DNA of 64,000 nucleotides from Pogonophryne albipinna (Eukaryota; Chordata; Actinopteri; Perciformes; Artedidraconidae). This document shows, one piece after another, positions 63,741 to 64,000 of this stretch. The stretch is taken from assembly GCA_028583405.1 (NCBI GenBank), contig CM053243.1, positions 48,756,688 through 48,820,687 on the forward strand, in the 5' to 3' direction. How positions within the stretch are numbered: position 1 is the stretch's first letter; each line of letters opens with the position of its first letter. Under the pieces are notes generated by a model. It saw nothing but the letters and a program-made list of their open reading frames with translations. It searched no databases and had not been told where the DNA came from. The position numbers were made by a program, and so were the translations under genes.

Positions 63741-63759
63741 TGGATTTTGCATAATAGGT

Positions 63760-63816
63760 GACCTTTAAGATTGATTACCTTGCTTTGTTTAAGCAAGGTA
63801 ATCAATCTTAAAGGTC
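63760..63816. repeat. Perfect 26-bp hairpin with 5-nt loop
   Basis: 63760-63785 (gacctttaagattgattacc..) is exactly inverted at 63791-63816. It overlaps the right end of the TTAA element. Confidence 0.95.
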
Positions 63817-64000
63817 GACAAGAAGGTCAGGTAAAGCCTGAAAAAGTTAAATCTGGCTGCTGCTGTCCAATATCGTGCCATCTGGCCAGTCCTGGAAAAG
63901 CAAATTCCAATACCAATATCATTATTTTGATCGCTCAATCGTTGAAATAAAATGATGAAAGATAATATGATTGTAAATTCCTGTACCAGTAATAAAAAGC

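Larger units (their letters stand above)
61329..63764. mobile_element. TTAA-flanked element with nested Harbinger-like insertion and minisatellite
   Basis: TTAA at 61325-61328 and 63765-63768; ends AGGTCCCCTATTAT / ATAATAGGTGACCT. Inside are the 61493-62353 element and a 37-bp tandem array. Confidence 0.85.

Noticed and set aside
62417..63805. 462-, 378- and 246-codon minus frames
   Set aside because: Frame-shifted readings of one 37-bp tandem repeat, not a gene.

Overview
This is vertebrate, almost certainly teleost fish, nuclear DNA. One split gene is spread over about 39 kb. There are long perfect (CA)n arrays, many fish-type hAT and TTAA transposons with exact target-site duplications, L2/Rex-like LINE fragments with short tandem 3' tails, and no bacterial-style gene packing. 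Nothing marks the species; the transposon mix suggests a percomorph.

The one host gene I can reconstruct is ccdc102a on the minus strand, with nine coding exons between 39666 (preferred ATG) and 849 (stop). All eight introns have GT..AG ends, every phase joins, and the exons sum to 1824 nt including the stop (607 aa). The family signature is obvious: a Trp-rich [13 protein letters not shown] block ending exon 1, the myosin-tail-like coiled coils, and a C-terminal SARF plus acidic tail. The last exon (849-975) lies 19.8 kb from exon 8 and is easy to miss. A splice acceptor at 39741 implies at least one further 5' UTR exon, which I could not place, so the promoter is not located.

Layout: 1-848 is the 3' UTR and 3' flank. 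976-20761 is intron 8. It holds a ~410-bp CT tract on the sense strand, a nested MITE/LINE stack (1690-3628), a TTAA MITE (4089-5242), and an L2-type LINE (about 6680-15135). That LINE is interrupted by a 4.6-kb transposon with long inverted arms (7203-11803), which itself carries a MITE and a Tc1-derived foldback. Then come a hAT-like element (15348-16885) and three long (CA)n arrays. 20762-28743 is the exon-dense part. 28744-37871 is intron 2, with a broken hAT gene, a hAT element containing a 600-bp foldback, and an element with a GAGATCTC palindrome array. 37872-39740 holds exons 2 and 1. From 39741 to 64000 I see mostly transposons: a hAT-like element of 5.3 kb carrying three further insertions (41618-46928), five more TSD-bounded elements (four hAT-like, one TTAA MITE), LINE pieces, and a TTAA element holding a Myb-like fragment and a 37-bp minisatellite (61329-63764).

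The most unusual points are these. (1) The 7203-11803 transposon has inverted arms that each carry the same apparent first exon and splice donor, pointing inwards to different spliced exons: a zinc ribbon on one strand and a truncated HECT-like domain on the other. (2) Several ccdc102a splice sites are built from or touch microsatellites: CT tract at the exon 9 acceptor, TG and CA repeats at exon 8, GAG repeat at the exon 5 donor, C17 near the exon 5 acceptor. (3) All seven long (CA)n arrays share strand and a narrow length range. All coordinates and translations were worked out by eye; no alignment or database search was run.
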